This document shows positions 34,719-42,411 of a stretch of DNA of 64,000 nt, in pieces; position 1 is the stretch's first letter; every line of letters starts with the position of its first letter. Source of the stretch: Cellulomonas cellasea (GTDB lineage: Bacteria > Actinomycetota > Actinomycetes > Actinomycetales > Cellulomonadaceae). A program made the translations under genes and the position numbers. The notes beneath the pieces were generated by a model that saw nothing but the letters and a program-made list of their open reading frames with translations, was not told the origin of the DNA and made no database searches. The stretch lies in assembly GCF_006538745.1 (NCBI RefSeq), contig NZ_BJLR01000009.1, forward strand, positions 310,001 through 374,000. The letters are read 5' to 3'.

Positions 34719-35267
34719 TCAGGCGGTCTGCTCCGCGTGCTCGCCCTCGCCGATCTCCTCGACGAGCTTCGCGTTGAACGCCGGCAGGTCGTCGGGCACA
34801 CGGCTGCTGACGAGCCCGGAGTCGACGACGACCTCCTCGTCGACCCACGTCGCGCCCGCGTTCGTCAGGTCGGTGCGCAGGCTCGGGTACGACGTCAGGG
34901 TCCGGCCGTGGAGCACGTCGGCGTCCGTGAGGATCCAGCCACCGTGGCAGATCACGCCGACGGGCTTGTGCTGCGCGAACACGTCGCGCACGAACGCGAC
35001 CGCCTGCTCGTCGAGGCGGATCGTGTCGCCGTTCGCGACGCCGCCGGGCAGCACGAGCGCGTCGAAGTCCGCGGCGCTCGCGTCGGCCGTCGTCCGGTCG
35101 ACCTGCGCCTCGTGGCCGTTCTTGCCCGTGATCGTGCCGCTCCCGGACGACACGAGCACCGCGGTCGCGCCGTGCTCGGTGACCGCCTGCCACGGGCTCG
35201 TCAGCTCGCTGTCCTCGAAGCCGTCCGTGGCCAGGAACGCGACCGTCTTGCCGGTGAGGTGGGACAT
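34719..35267 (-). CDS. DJ-1/PfpI family protein (type 1 glutamine amidotransferase fold)
   Basis: A 182-residue cytosolic protein of the PfpI/YhbO group, linked to stress protection and carbonyl or protein-glycation repair. It has ATDGFEDSEL with the conserved Glu18, LVLPGGVANGD, and the nucleophile-elbow Cys107 next to His108 in GVICHGGW. The final block SRVPDDLPAFNAKLVEEI is typical. ATG 35267 is the natural start. No obvious partner gene; the next gene diverges. Confidence 0.92.
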   Translation of the reverse strand: MSHLTGKTVAFLATDGFEDSELTSPWQAVTEHGATAVLVSSGSGTITGKNGHEAQVDRTTADASAADFDALVLPGGVANGDTIRLDEQAVAFVRDVFAQHKPVGVICHGGWILTDADVLHGRTLTSYPSLRTDLTNAGATWVDEEVVVDSGLVSSRVPDDLPAFNAKLVEEIGEGEHAEQTA

Positions 35268-35369
35268 GCGTGCGGCTCCTCTCGAAGGGGTGTGCGGTCC
35301 TTCGACGGTAGGCGCGCGTGCGCGACGGCACCCGGAGCGGCACCCCGGGCGACCACCTACCCTCGGAGC

Positions 35370-36167
35370 ATGACGACGGCACCGGGCACCGCGCCCGCGC
35401 CGTCGTTCCCCGCGCTCCGCCGCCGGCTGACCACCGAGGTGTGGATCGTGCTCGGCCTCTCGCTCGGCCGCTCCGGCGTCTACGCGCTCGTGAACATCGC
35501 CGCGCGGCTCACCGAGGGCACGCCGCTCGCCGAGCAGTCCGCGACGCTCAACGCGAGCCGCTCGCCGCGCCCGTATCTCGACCTGACCTACCAGCTGCTG
35601 AGCATCGGCTTCGCGCTCGTCCCCGTCGCGCTCGCGCTGTACCTGCTGTCCTCGCACGGCCGCAGCGCGGTCCGGCGCATCGGCCTCGACGGCACGCGGC
35701 CCGCACGCGACCTCGGCGTCGGCGTCGGGCTCGCGGCGCTCATCGGCATCCCCGGCCTCGCGCTCTACGCCGCCGGGCGGGCGCTCGGCGTGACGGTCGA
35801 GGTGCAGGCGTCGGCGCTGAACGCCGCGTGGTGGACCGTCCCCGTGCTCGTCCTCGCCGCGCTGCAGAACGCGCTGCTCGAGGAGGTGGTCGCGGTCGGG
35901 TACCTGACCGAGCGGCTGCGCGAGCTGCGCTGGCGGACCCCCGCGATCATCGCCGCGAGCGCCCTGCTGCGCGGCTCGTACCACCTGTACCAGGGCTTCG
36001 GGCCGTTCGTCGGGAACGTCGTCATGGGCGTCGTGTTCGCCGAGTACTACCGGCGGCGACGGCGGGTCATGCCGCTCGTCGTCGCGCACACCGTGCTCGA
36101 CGTCGTCGCGTTCGTCGGGTACGCGCTCGTGCCCGCGGAGTGGCGGGACGCGCTCGGGCTGAGCTGA
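35370..36167 (+). CDS. CPBP-type intramembrane protease-like protein
   Basis: A 265-residue protein with about seven membrane helices. The CPBP (Abi) signature is present in modified form: LLEEVVAVGYLTERLREL for the EExxxR motif, LLRGSYHLYQG for motif 2, and VVAHTVLDVVAFVG for motif 4. In the first motif the usual Arg after EExx is Val, so proteolytic function is uncertain. TACCCT ends 6 nt before ATG 35370 (leaderless). Homologs process membrane proteins or act in bacteriocin immunity. Confidence 0.84.
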   Translation: MTTAPGTAPAPSFPALRRRLTTEVWIVLGLSLGRSGVYALVNIAARLTEGTPLAEQSATLNASRSPRPYLDLTYQLLSIGFALVPVALALYLLSSHGRSAVRRIGLDGTRPARDLGVGVGLAALIGIPGLALYAAGRALGVTVEVQASALNAAWWTVPVLVLAALQNALLEEVVAVGYLTERLRELRWRTPAIIAASALLRGSYHLYQGFGPFVGNVVMGVVFAEYYRRRRRVMPLVVAHTVLDVVAFVGYALVPAEWRDALGLS

Positions 36168-36179
36168 CGGCCCGACCCC

Positions 36180-36863
36180 TCAGCCCTGGCGGCGCACCAT
36201 CTCGCCGATCCAGATCGGCGCGTACGGCGAGGTGCACCCGGGCGGCGTCGGGTAGTCCTTGAGGACCTCGAGCCGCTCGCCGATGTCGAGCGCGCGGACC
36301 CGCAGCGCCGGGTGGTGGATGCCGATCGTCGCGAGGCACTCGTTCATGGCCCACTGCAGCCCCGCGGGCGCGTCCTTCATGTGCGCCTCGACGAGGTCGA
36401 GCAGCCCCGGCAGGTCCAGGCCGTCGGGGGCCTTCGCGACGCGGTCGCTGGTCAGGGCCCACCCGGAGCCGGCGACGGCCGGGTCGGGGTCGTCGAACCA
36501 CGCCGTGCGCAGCCCCTCGACGTGCGGGCTCCTCTTGACCACGTAGCCGACGAGCCAGTCGCGCACCTTGGGGACGCGCGCGTCGCGCAGCATCGCGTCG
36601 AGCTCGGCCGCCTCGAAGTCCTTCGGGCGGCAGACCAGGATCGCGACGAGCCGGCCCGCCGTGTCGCCGGTCGCCCAGAGCTCCCGCGCCAGCCCCTGCT
36701 GGGTCCTGAGCCGCTTCGCCACCGCGCGCAGCTGCGTGAGGTTGATGCCGTGGTCGTCGCCGTGGCGCTCGTTGACGGCGCGGATGCGCGGGTCCTCGAG
36801 CGCCGCGAGCTCGGCGAGCACCTCGCCGGCGCTGACCTCGGGTGGTGCGGGACGCGTCGCCAC
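36180..36863 (-). CDS. DNA alkylation repair enzyme (AlkD-like)
   Basis: A 227-residue all-helical HEAT-like protein of the AlkC/AlkD glycosylase superfamily, which excises N3- and N7-alkylated purines. Supporting segments are GINLTQLRAVAKRLRTQQGLARELW, TAGRLVAILVCRPKDF and VRDWLVGYVVKRSPHVEGL, then paired helices to LEVLKDYPTPPGCTSPYAP and WIGEMVRRQG. GTG 36863 has GAGGAGG upstream. The family match is good at fold level; the exact substrate is not predictable. Confidence 0.82.
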   Translation of the reverse strand: MATRPAPPEVSAGEVLAELAALEDPRIRAVNERHGDDHGINLTQLRAVAKRLRTQQGLARELWATGDTAGRLVAILVCRPKDFEAAELDAMLRDARVPKVRDWLVGYVVKRSPHVEGLRTAWFDDPDPAVAGSGWALTSDRVAKAPDGLDLPGLLDLVEAHMKDAPAGLQWAMNECLATIGIHHPALRVRALDIGERLEVLKDYPTPPGCTSPYAPIWIGEMVRRQG

Positions 36864-36912
36864 GGCGACCTCCTCGTGCTGGGGTCAGCCCAGCATGCCC
36901 GGCGGGACGCCC

Positions 36913-36980
36913 GCGCGTCGCCCGTCGGCTTCCCTGCGCGTCGCCCGTCGGCGCCCTGCGCGTCGCACCTCGGCGCGTCC
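36913..36980. repeat. three ~22-nt tandem repeats, GCGCGTCGCCCGTCGGC type
   Basis: Units at 36913-36935, 36936-36957 and 36958-36980 share GCGCGTCGCmCsTCGGC, and a partial fourth follows at about 36989. They lie between two minus-strand genes. No gene or known repeat family is evident. Confidence 0.7.
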
Positions 36981-37031
36981 GCGCGACCGCGCGTCGGCCG
37001 TCGGCGCGCCGAGGACGCCCGGCGGCCCCCG

Positions 37032-39143
37032 TCAGCCCAGGCGGCGACGCAGTCGCGCGGCACCCACGAGGGCGCCGCCCACCACGACCAGCCCGAGACC
37101 CACGAGCCCGGGGGTCACGTCGGACCCCGTCCGGGCCAGCGCCGTCGCCCGCCCCTCACGAGAGGTCCGTGCGCGCGTCCCGGGGTCTGTCCGCGCCGAC
37201 GACGGCGCGCCCGGTCGCGCCGTGGGCGCCGCGGGGTCGGCCGGGGTCACGGGGGCGGCGGGCAGCCCGGGCTCGGCCGGGAGCACCGGGGGCGCCGGCT
37301 CCTGGGGCGCGGGCACCCCGGGCGGGGGCGCCGGGGCCGCGGGCGGGACGACCACGACGACCGAGGTCCGCGCCTCGCCGGGCACGTAGGACCACAGGTC
37401 GAGCCCCTTGGCGTCACCGAAGCTGCCGGTGCACTGCGTGTTCGTGTTCGCACCCGCGCCCGCGCCGAACGCCCGCTGGCCGGAGGTCGTGTCGAAGCCG
37501 AGGTCGGGGTCGGCGGACGCGACGGAGGGGCGCGTGCCCACGCCCGCGCACAGCAGCTCGCCGGGGGTCCCGACCGCCACGCCGGCGCTCGTCACGTAGC
37601 CGCGGTCGTCGTAGAACCCCCGGGTGCAGTTCGTGCCCGTGCTGACCTCGCCCGTGAACGGGCACACGCCGTCCGGCGGGTTCTCGAGCGTGATGCTGGG
37701 ACCGCCGCGCAGCGAGCTCTCCACGTCGAGGATCGGCGCGTGGTACTCCCCGCCGCGCAGCGTCGCGCGCACCGGGTACTGGCCGGCCGGGAACGGGACG
37801 CCCACGTTGTCGAGACCGTCCCACGGGATGTCGTGGGTCCCCGGCCCGACGAGCCCGCGCAGCACCCGGTTGCCGGGCGCTCCGGCGTCGAACGAGGCGC
37901 CGTCGCGCGAGAGCACGATCTCGTAGGTCCCGCGGGTGCCCGTGCTGAACCGCAGGCCACCGCCCTGCCCCTCGAACGCGACGTCGCCGCCCGCGGAACC
38001 GGCGAACCCGAGCGGCCCCATCACGGGCTCGGCGCCCTGCGCGGGGATGCCGAGGGCGTCGAGCGTCTCGGGGGCCAGCGGCTCGACCGACACGGGGTAC
38101 TCGGCGCGCGCCAGGCGGACGCCGCCGAGCGGGTCGGTCAGCGTCTGCTGGTTGCTGCCCGAGCCGAGGACGTCCCGGTGCAGCGGGGTCACGCCGTCGG
38201 CGTCGTAGAAGCCCACGGGGTTGCCGTAGAAGACGAAGCCGAAGGGGTCGAACGACCGGGTCGCAACCCGGTAGCGGAAGCCGTCGGTCGTCGTGATGTA
38301 GGTCGAGAAGTCCGTGGGGCGGTCGCTGCCGCCCGTGAAGCCCGCGTAGACGTAGGTGAACGCGCGCCCGGGCAGGTCGGCGGTCGAGCCGGGCGCGGCC
38401 GGTCGCACGGTGAGGTCCCACGCGGCGACGGTCGTCGAGCTCTCGGCCTGCGCGACGACGCCCGTCCCGACCTGGGCCCGCGTCGGGACGCCGCCGGAGA
38501 GCGCGCCACCGGGGCCGATCGAGCCGTAGAAGGCGACGCGGCGCAGCCCGGTCGTGGTCACGGTGTGGACGCACGGCACGTAGCCATCGGGGTTGCCGGT
38601 GCCGTCGACCGACCGCGCACCGGCCAGCTCCTGGGCCCGCGTGGAGATCAGCCCGAGCGCGGCGTCCCCGCTCGCCTCGCGCTGGGCCCGGCAGCTCGAC
38701 GCGGGAGCGGGCAGCGTCGCCGCCTCGGTGTCGGTCACGGCGCCGGGCTCCCACACGGCGACGTCCGCGAGCCCGGGGACGACGCCGAGCGCCGACGAGC
38801 CCAGGAGGAGCTGCTCGCCCTGGCGCGCGAACACCGTGAACAGCGTCCGGCGGACGATGTGCGTGCCGTCCGGGGGTCCGTAGGTCGCGACGTTCCACTC
38901 GATCGGCGCGCGGCACCCGGCACCGGTCCCCGTCCCGCACACGGCGTCGTCCGGGAACAGGTCACCGCTGCCGACGCCCGCCGCGGGCGACGCGGCGATG
39001 CCGGTGGCGAGGGGCAGCGCGAGGGCCGCCAGCGTGAGCAGGAGCCGCCGCCGGCGGGTCGGACGAGGCGCACGGACGGCCTCGTCGTGGGTCCGCGGGG
39101 CCTCGGTGGGGGCCGGCGTCGTCGCCGGTCGAAGACGTGCCAT
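37032..39143 (-). CDS. large exported, LARTG-anchored surface protein
   Basis: A 703-residue cell-surface protein. The N-terminus has a basic region and hydrophobic signal (RRRRLLLTLAALALPLATG, cleavage near residue 55). The mature part is rich in Gly, Thr and beta-strand patterns with several Cys pairs (AVCGTGTGAGC, FPDDAVCG, NCTRGFYDDRGYV). A Pro/Ala-rich spacer (about residues 595-660) follows, and the protein ends with a sortase-type signal: LARTG near residue 669, hydrophobic stretch LVGLGLVVVGGALVGA and a basic tail. LARTG departs from LPxTG, so sortase class E or a mere membrane anchor are both possible. Function unknown; monocistronic. Confidence 0.8.
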   Translation of the reverse strand: MARLRPATTPAPTEAPRTHDEAVRAPRPTRRRRLLLTLAALALPLATGIAASPAAGVGSGDLFPDDAVCGTGTGAGCRAPIEWNVATYGPPDGTHIVRRTLFTVFARQGEQLLLGSSALGVVPGLADVAVWEPGAVTDTEAATLPAPASSCRAQREASGDAALGLISTRAQELAGARSVDGTGNPDGYVPCVHTVTTTGLRRVAFYGSIGPGGALSGGVPTRAQVGTGVVAQAESSTTVAAWDLTVRPAAPGSTADLPGRAFTYVYAGFTGGSDRPTDFSTYITTTDGFRYRVATRSFDPFGFVFYGNPVGFYDADGVTPLHRDVLGSGSNQQTLTDPLGGVRLARAEYPVSVEPLAPETLDALGIPAQGAEPVMGPLGFAGSAGGDVAFEGQGGGLRFSTGTRGTYEIVLSRDGASFDAGAPGNRVLRGLVGPGTHDIPWDGLDNVGVPFPAGQYPVRATLRGGEYHAPILDVESSLRGGPSITLENPPDGVCPFTGEVSTGTNCTRGFYDDRGYVTSAGVAVGTPGELLCAGVGTRPSVASADPDLGFDTTSGQRAFGAGAGANTNTQCTGSFGDAKGLDLWSYVPGEARTSVVVVVPPAAPAPPPGVPAPQEPAPPVLPAEPGLPAAPVTPADPAAPTARPGAPSSARTDPGTRARTSREGRATALARTGSDVTPGLVGLGLVVVGGALVGAARLRRRLG

Positions 39144-39358
39144 GCCTCACCCTCACCCGCGCGCACCAATCCCGTCCAACCGGTCGGTTGTCCGGGTCAG
39201 CGGCCTGCGGGCCGCCTCCATGACCTCCGAGGTCATCGACGGCGCCCAGCCCCCGGGTGGAACGTGGGGGCCATGAGCACACAAGGAGCCGTACCGGCCG
39301 GACACCCCTCGTGGCCCGACGGCCGGGGATCGCTGGCGTCGGCGCCGGGTGGCCGGCC

Positions 39359-39733
39359 GTGAGCGCGTACGCCGTGGCGCACCTGACCGCCCCGCCCTCC
39401 CACCTGCCCGACGAGGTGCTCGAGTACATGGAGCGCATCCAGGCCACGCTCGACCCGCACGGCGGACGCTTCGTGGTGCACGGCGGCACCGTGGAGGTCC
39501 AGGAGGGCGCCTGGCCGGGGACCGTGGTCGTCATCGAGTTCCCGGACCTGCCGGCGGCGCGCGCCTGGTACGGGTCCGAGGCGTACACCGCGCTCAAGCC
39601 GCTGCGGACCCGCAACGTGCCCGGCCACGCGATCCTGGTCGACGGCGTGAGCGCCGACTACGACCCCGCGGAGACGGCCGCCGCGCTCCGCCGCGAGGGG
39701 CACGGCGGCCCCGGCGTCCGACTCACCCCCTGA
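39359..39733 (+). CDS. DUF1330 family protein
   Basis: A 124-residue ferredoxin-fold protein of the DUF1330 family: YAVAHLTAPPSHLPDEVLEY, GGRFVVHGGTVEVQEGAWPG, VVIEFPDLPAARAWYGSEAY, and the end of the domain at LVDGVS. The biochemical role is unknown. GTG 39359 is the natural start; a longer in-frame upstream region has no similarity. A short charged tail follows the domain. Confidence 0.88.
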   Translation: MSAYAVAHLTAPPSHLPDEVLEYMERIQATLDPHGGRFVVHGGTVEVQEGAWPGTVVVIEFPDLPAARAWYGSEAYTALKPLRTRNVPGHAILVDGVSADYDPAETAAALRREGHGGPGVRLTP

Positions 39734-39781
39734 CCAGGGCGGACCGCGCCCCGGGAGCCGTCGCTCTGCGGCCGGCGCGGC

Positions 39782-39890
39782 GGGCCGGCGCGGCTCGTCG
39801 GCCTGAGGCGGGATCCGGCGCGGCACGTACAACCGTCGCGGGCTCCCGGGCCGGCGCCGCACGTCAGCCCGAGGCAGGCTCCGGCGCGGC
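39782..39890. repeat. 43-nt direct repeat spanning the stop codon of the XRE gene
   Basis: The segment 39848-39890 contains the last codons and stop of the minus-strand XRE gene. It recurs at 39782-39824 (period 66) with 7 mismatches in 43. The second copy lies downstream of the stop codon in noncoding DNA. Confidence 0.75.
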
Positions 39891-40670
39891 TCCGGTCAGC
39901 TCCCGGACCGCCGACGCCGTGCGCGCGTCGGCGGGGAGGAAGGCCTCGATGCTGAGCTCGGCAGCCGTCAGGTCCAGCGCGCTGCCGAAGGTCGTCACGG
40001 TGCTCAGGAAGGCCAGCTCGGTGTCGCCGTGGCGCAGGCGCAGGGGGACGGCGATCCCGGTCGGCGGCGACGCGTCCCGGCCGCCGGGCAGCGCGGACAG
40101 CTCCTCGTGCAGGCGCTCGAGCTCCGGGTCGCCGGTCTGCCGGACGTCGTGCGCCAGGCGGTGGAGGAGGTGCGATCGCCACTGCGGCAGGTTCACGACC
40201 CGGGGGGCCATGCCGTCCGGGTGCAGGCTCAGGCGCAGCACGTTGAGCGGGGGCCCGAGCAGGTGCTCCGCCGCCCCGGCGGTGAGGACGTCCGCGCTCC
40301 GGTTGGCGGCGACGAGGTTCCACCGGCGGTCGATGACGGCGGCAGGGTAGGGCTCGAACCCCCGCAGCACGAGGTCGACCGCCTCGCGCACCGGCGCCAT
40401 CCCGGCGTCGTCCAGCGCGAGCGCGCTGTAGGCCGGCGCGAGGCCCGCCGCGAGCAGCAGCGCGTTCCGCTCGCGCAGCGGGACGTCGAGGTGGTCCGCG
40501 AGACGCAGGATCATCGTCCGGCTGGGGCGGGCCCGCCCGGTCTCGACGAAGCTCAGGTGCCGGGTGGACACCTCGGCCTCGATCGACAGCTCGAGCTGGC
40601 TGAGCCGCCGGCGCCGGCGCCAGTCGCGCAGCAGGACTCCGACCGGGGGGCGCGCAGCGTTGTCGCTCAC
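39864..40670 (-). CDS. XRE-family regulator with MmyB-like ligand domain
   Basis: A 268-residue transcription factor: N-terminal Cro/C1 HTH (GVLLRDWRRRRRLSQLELSI, VSTRHLSFVETGRARPS) and a C-terminal MmyB-type PAS-like domain that binds small hydrophobic ligands (VIDRRWNLVAANRSADVL, NVLRLSLHPDGMAPRV, LPQWRSHLLHRLAHDV). TAGCGT ends 7 nt before GTG 40670, which favours this start over the in-frame GTG 40679. Such regulators usually control a neighbouring reductase; none is adjacent here. Confidence 0.9.
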   Translation of the reverse strand: MSDNAARPPVGVLLRDWRRRRRLSQLELSIEAEVSTRHLSFVETGRARPSRTMILRLADHLDVPLRERNALLLAAGLAPAYSALALDDAGMAPVREAVDLVLRGFEPYPAAVIDRRWNLVAANRSADVLTAGAAEHLLGPPLNVLRLSLHPDGMAPRVVNLPQWRSHLLHRLAHDVRQTGDPELERLHEELSALPGGRDASPPTGIAVPLRLRHGDTELAFLSTVTTFGSALDLTAAELSIEAFLPADARTASAVRELTGAAPEPASG

Positions 40671-40708
40671 CGGCGTCACGCTACGGCGCACCGCGCGGGG
40701 CGTGCCGC

Positions 40709-40927
40709 TCAGTCGGTGCGCGAGAACCGCGAGCCGCCGTACTTCTTGTGCACGGCCTGCTTGCTCACGCCGAGCATCGTCGCGATCGACGCCCACGGCA
40801 CCCCCGCGACGCGCGCGCGCCGCACGACGACGGCCTCGCGCCGGTCCGTCTCGCGGCGCAGCTGCGCGAGCGCGGCGAGCGCCGACAGCGGGTCGTCCCC
40901 GTCCGCCTGCCGCACGAGCATGCTCAT
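40709..40927 (-). CDS. small helix-turn-helix protein
   Basis: A 72-residue protein: Arg-rich first helix (SALAALAQLRRETDRREAVV) and a C-terminal HTH (VPWASIATMLGVSKQAVHKKYG) of the type found in small sigma-like or resolvase-like DNA-binding proteins. ATG 40927 is set by GGAGGAGG just upstream. Two identical GTCAACC-N2-GGTTGAC dyads lie upstream of the start, so it is likely autoregulated. Confidence 0.82.
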   Translation of the reverse strand: MSMLVRQADGDDPLSALAALAQLRRETDRREAVVVRRARVAGVPWASIATMLGVSKQAVHKKYGGSRFSRTD

Positions 40928-40962
40928 GTCGACCTCCTCCACGTCGCACCTCCGGTCAGTTC

Positions 40963-41025
40963 GTCAACCTGGGTTGACGCCTCCGACGCTAGGCGACCGC
41001 GCGCGCCGCGTCAACCCAGGTTGAC
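40963..41025. promoter_or_regulatory. twin GTCAACC-N2-GGTTGAC operators
   Basis: Perfect 7+2+7 dyads at 40963-40978 and 41010-41025, 47 bp centre to centre, upstream of the small HTH gene on the minus strand. Same arms, different central dinucleotides. Strong candidate binding sites for that HTH protein. Confidence 0.78.
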
Positions 41026-41084
41026 GCGCCGGCGCGCGCAGAGCCGGCCGGGCGATCCGGGGGGGGCGGGCCACGACGGCATCG

Positions 41085-41131
41085 TTGACAGCACCCTGTC
41101 ATCGGCGTAGCGTTGACAGGGTGCTGTCAAC
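41085..41131 (+). promoter_or_regulatory. promoter with two TGACAG-N4-CTGTCA operators (PfpI-marR)
   Basis: TTGACA at 41085-41090 and TAGCGT at 41108-41113 form a consensus-like promoter with 17-bp spacing. Operator 1 (41086-41101, TGACAG-CACC-CTGTCA) covers the -35. Operator 2 (41112-41131, GTTGACAGGGTGCTGTCAAC) covers the start of transcription. They lie 28 bp apart, and the likely ligand is the MarR protein encoded second in this transcript. Confidence 0.8.
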
Positions 41132-41144
41132 CGAGGAGGACGAC

Positions 41145-41759
41145 ATGGGAACCGTGGTGCTGTACGGGCTCGACACGATGGCCGACTGGGAGTACGCGTA
41201 CCTGACCGCCGGCCTGACGATCGCCGCCGAGCAGGGCGACCACCGCTACCGCTTCGTCACCGCCGGCCCCACCGGGACGACCCAGGTCACGACGACCGGC
41301 CGGCTGCGCGTGCTGCTCGACACCCAGCTCGACCAGGTCCCGCTCGAGGACATCGCCGCGCTCGTCCTGCCGGGCGGCGAGTCCTGGGGCGAGGGCCACG
41401 AGCAGGTGCTCGACCTCGCCCGGCGGTGCGTCGACGCCGGCGTCCCCGTCGCGGCGATCTGCGGCGCGACGCTCGCGCTCGCCCGCACCGGCCTGCTCGA
41501 CGACCGCGAGCACACGAGCAACGCCGCGGACTTCCTCGCGACGGCCCCGGGCTACGCCGGGCACGCGCTGTACCGGGAGGGCCGCACCGTCGTCGACCGC
41601 GGGGTCATCACCGCGCCCGCGACGGCACCCGTCGACTTCGCCCGAGCGGTCTTCGAGGCCCTCGAGCTCTTCCCGCCGGAGATCACCGAGGCCTGGTACG
41701 GGCTCTACACGACCGGCGAGCGCCGCTTCTACGACCAGCTCACCGGCGCCGGCGCGTGA
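41145..41759 (+). CDS. DJ-1/PfpI family protein
   Basis: A 204-residue protein of the DJ-1/PfpI superfamily, different in sequence from the one at 34719. It has VVLYGLDTMADWEYAYLTAG, LVLPGGESWGEGHE, the nucleophile-elbow Cys106 in AAICGATLALA, and TSNAADFLATAPGY. Homologs are annotated as glutamine amidotransferase-like or glyoxalase/stress proteins. ATG 41145 has GAGGAGG just upstream. The stop overlaps the marR start, so the two genes form an operon under a MarR-type double operator. Confidence 0.9.
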   Translation: MGTVVLYGLDTMADWEYAYLTAGLTIAAEQGDHRYRFVTAGPTGTTQVTTTGRLRVLLDTQLDQVPLEDIAALVLPGGESWGEGHEQVLDLARRCVDAGVPVAAICGATLALARTGLLDDREHTSNAADFLATAPGYAGHALYREGRTVVDRGVITAPATAPVDFARAVFEALELFPPEITEAWYGLYTTGERRFYDQLTGAGA

Positions 41760-42340
41760 CCGGACCCACCCCGGCGGGCGCGCGGGCGCCCCGACGCACG
41801 CCCGCGGCCGACCGGGCGGCGGCGCGTGCGACGGGCGCGACGGGTGCAGCGACGGGCGCGACGGCGGACCGCGCGGCGGGCCGCTCCCCCGCGGGCGACG
41901 CCCTGACCGCCCTCGTCCTCCCCGTGTTCGAGCTCAACGGCGAGCTGCTCGCCGCCGCGCGGGACATCGCCGAGCCCGCCGGGCTGACCCCCGCGTGGTG
42001 GCAGGTGCTCGGCGCGACGCTCGACGAGCCGCTCACCGTCTCGGACGTCGCGCGCCGCGTCGGGCTCGGCCTCGCCCGGCAGAGCGTGCAGCGCACCGCG
42101 GACCTGCTCGTCGACAAGGGCTGGGCGCGCTACCTCGACAACCCCCGGCACGCCCGCGCCCGGCTGCTCGAGCCCACGCCGCGGGGCCGCGAGACGCTGC
42201 TGCGGCTGCGCGACGCCCAGCACGCGTGGGCCGACGCGGTCGGTGCGGCGGTCGGGGCCGACGAGCTGCGCGCGTTCCGGGCGACCGCCGAGCGTATCGC
42301 GGCGGCGTCGCGCGCGTACCGGGAGCACCCGACCGGCTGA
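41756..42340 (+). CDS. MarR-family transcriptional regulator
   Basis: A 194-residue winged-helix regulator with a 40-residue low-complexity Ala/Thr/Gly/Arg N-terminal tail before the domain. The core shows LVLPVFELNGELLAAARDIA, LTPAWWQVLGATLDEPLTVS, DVARRVGLGLARQSVQRTAD as the recognition helix, and a wing NPRHARARLLEPTPRG. GTG 41756 overlaps the PfpI stop (GTGA). It probably represses its own operon through the TGACAG-N4-CTGTCA operators at 41086 and 41112. Confidence 0.9.
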   Translation: MTGPTPAGARAPRRTPAADRAAARATGATGAATGATADRAAGRSPAGDALTALVLPVFELNGELLAAARDIAEPAGLTPAWWQVLGATLDEPLTVSDVARRVGLGLARQSVQRTADLLVDKGWARYLDNPRHARARLLEPTPRGRETLLRLRDAQHAWADAVGAAVGADELRAFRATAERIAAASRAYREHPTG

Positions 42341-42353
42341 CCCGGCCCGCGCC

Positions 42354-42380
42354 CGTCACGTTCTCCCCTCCTGCGTCGTC
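42354..42380 (+). promoter_or_regulatory. ECF41-type promoter CGTCACG-N16-CGTC
   Basis: CGTCACG at 42354-42360 and CGTC at 42377-42380, spacer 16, sit 31 nt before the decarboxylase start. From memory the ECF41 consensus is TGTCACA-N16-CGTC. The sigma factor gene lies directly downstream of the target gene, on the other strand. Confidence 0.75.
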
Positions 42381-42411
42381 ACCCGAGTGACCGACGACCC
42401 GAGGAGTCACC

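Noticed and set aside
40670-40679. Start of the XRE gene at GTG 40679
   Set aside because: The TAGCGT element would overlap the codon; GTG 40670 lies at the leaderless distance. Kept as an alternative only.
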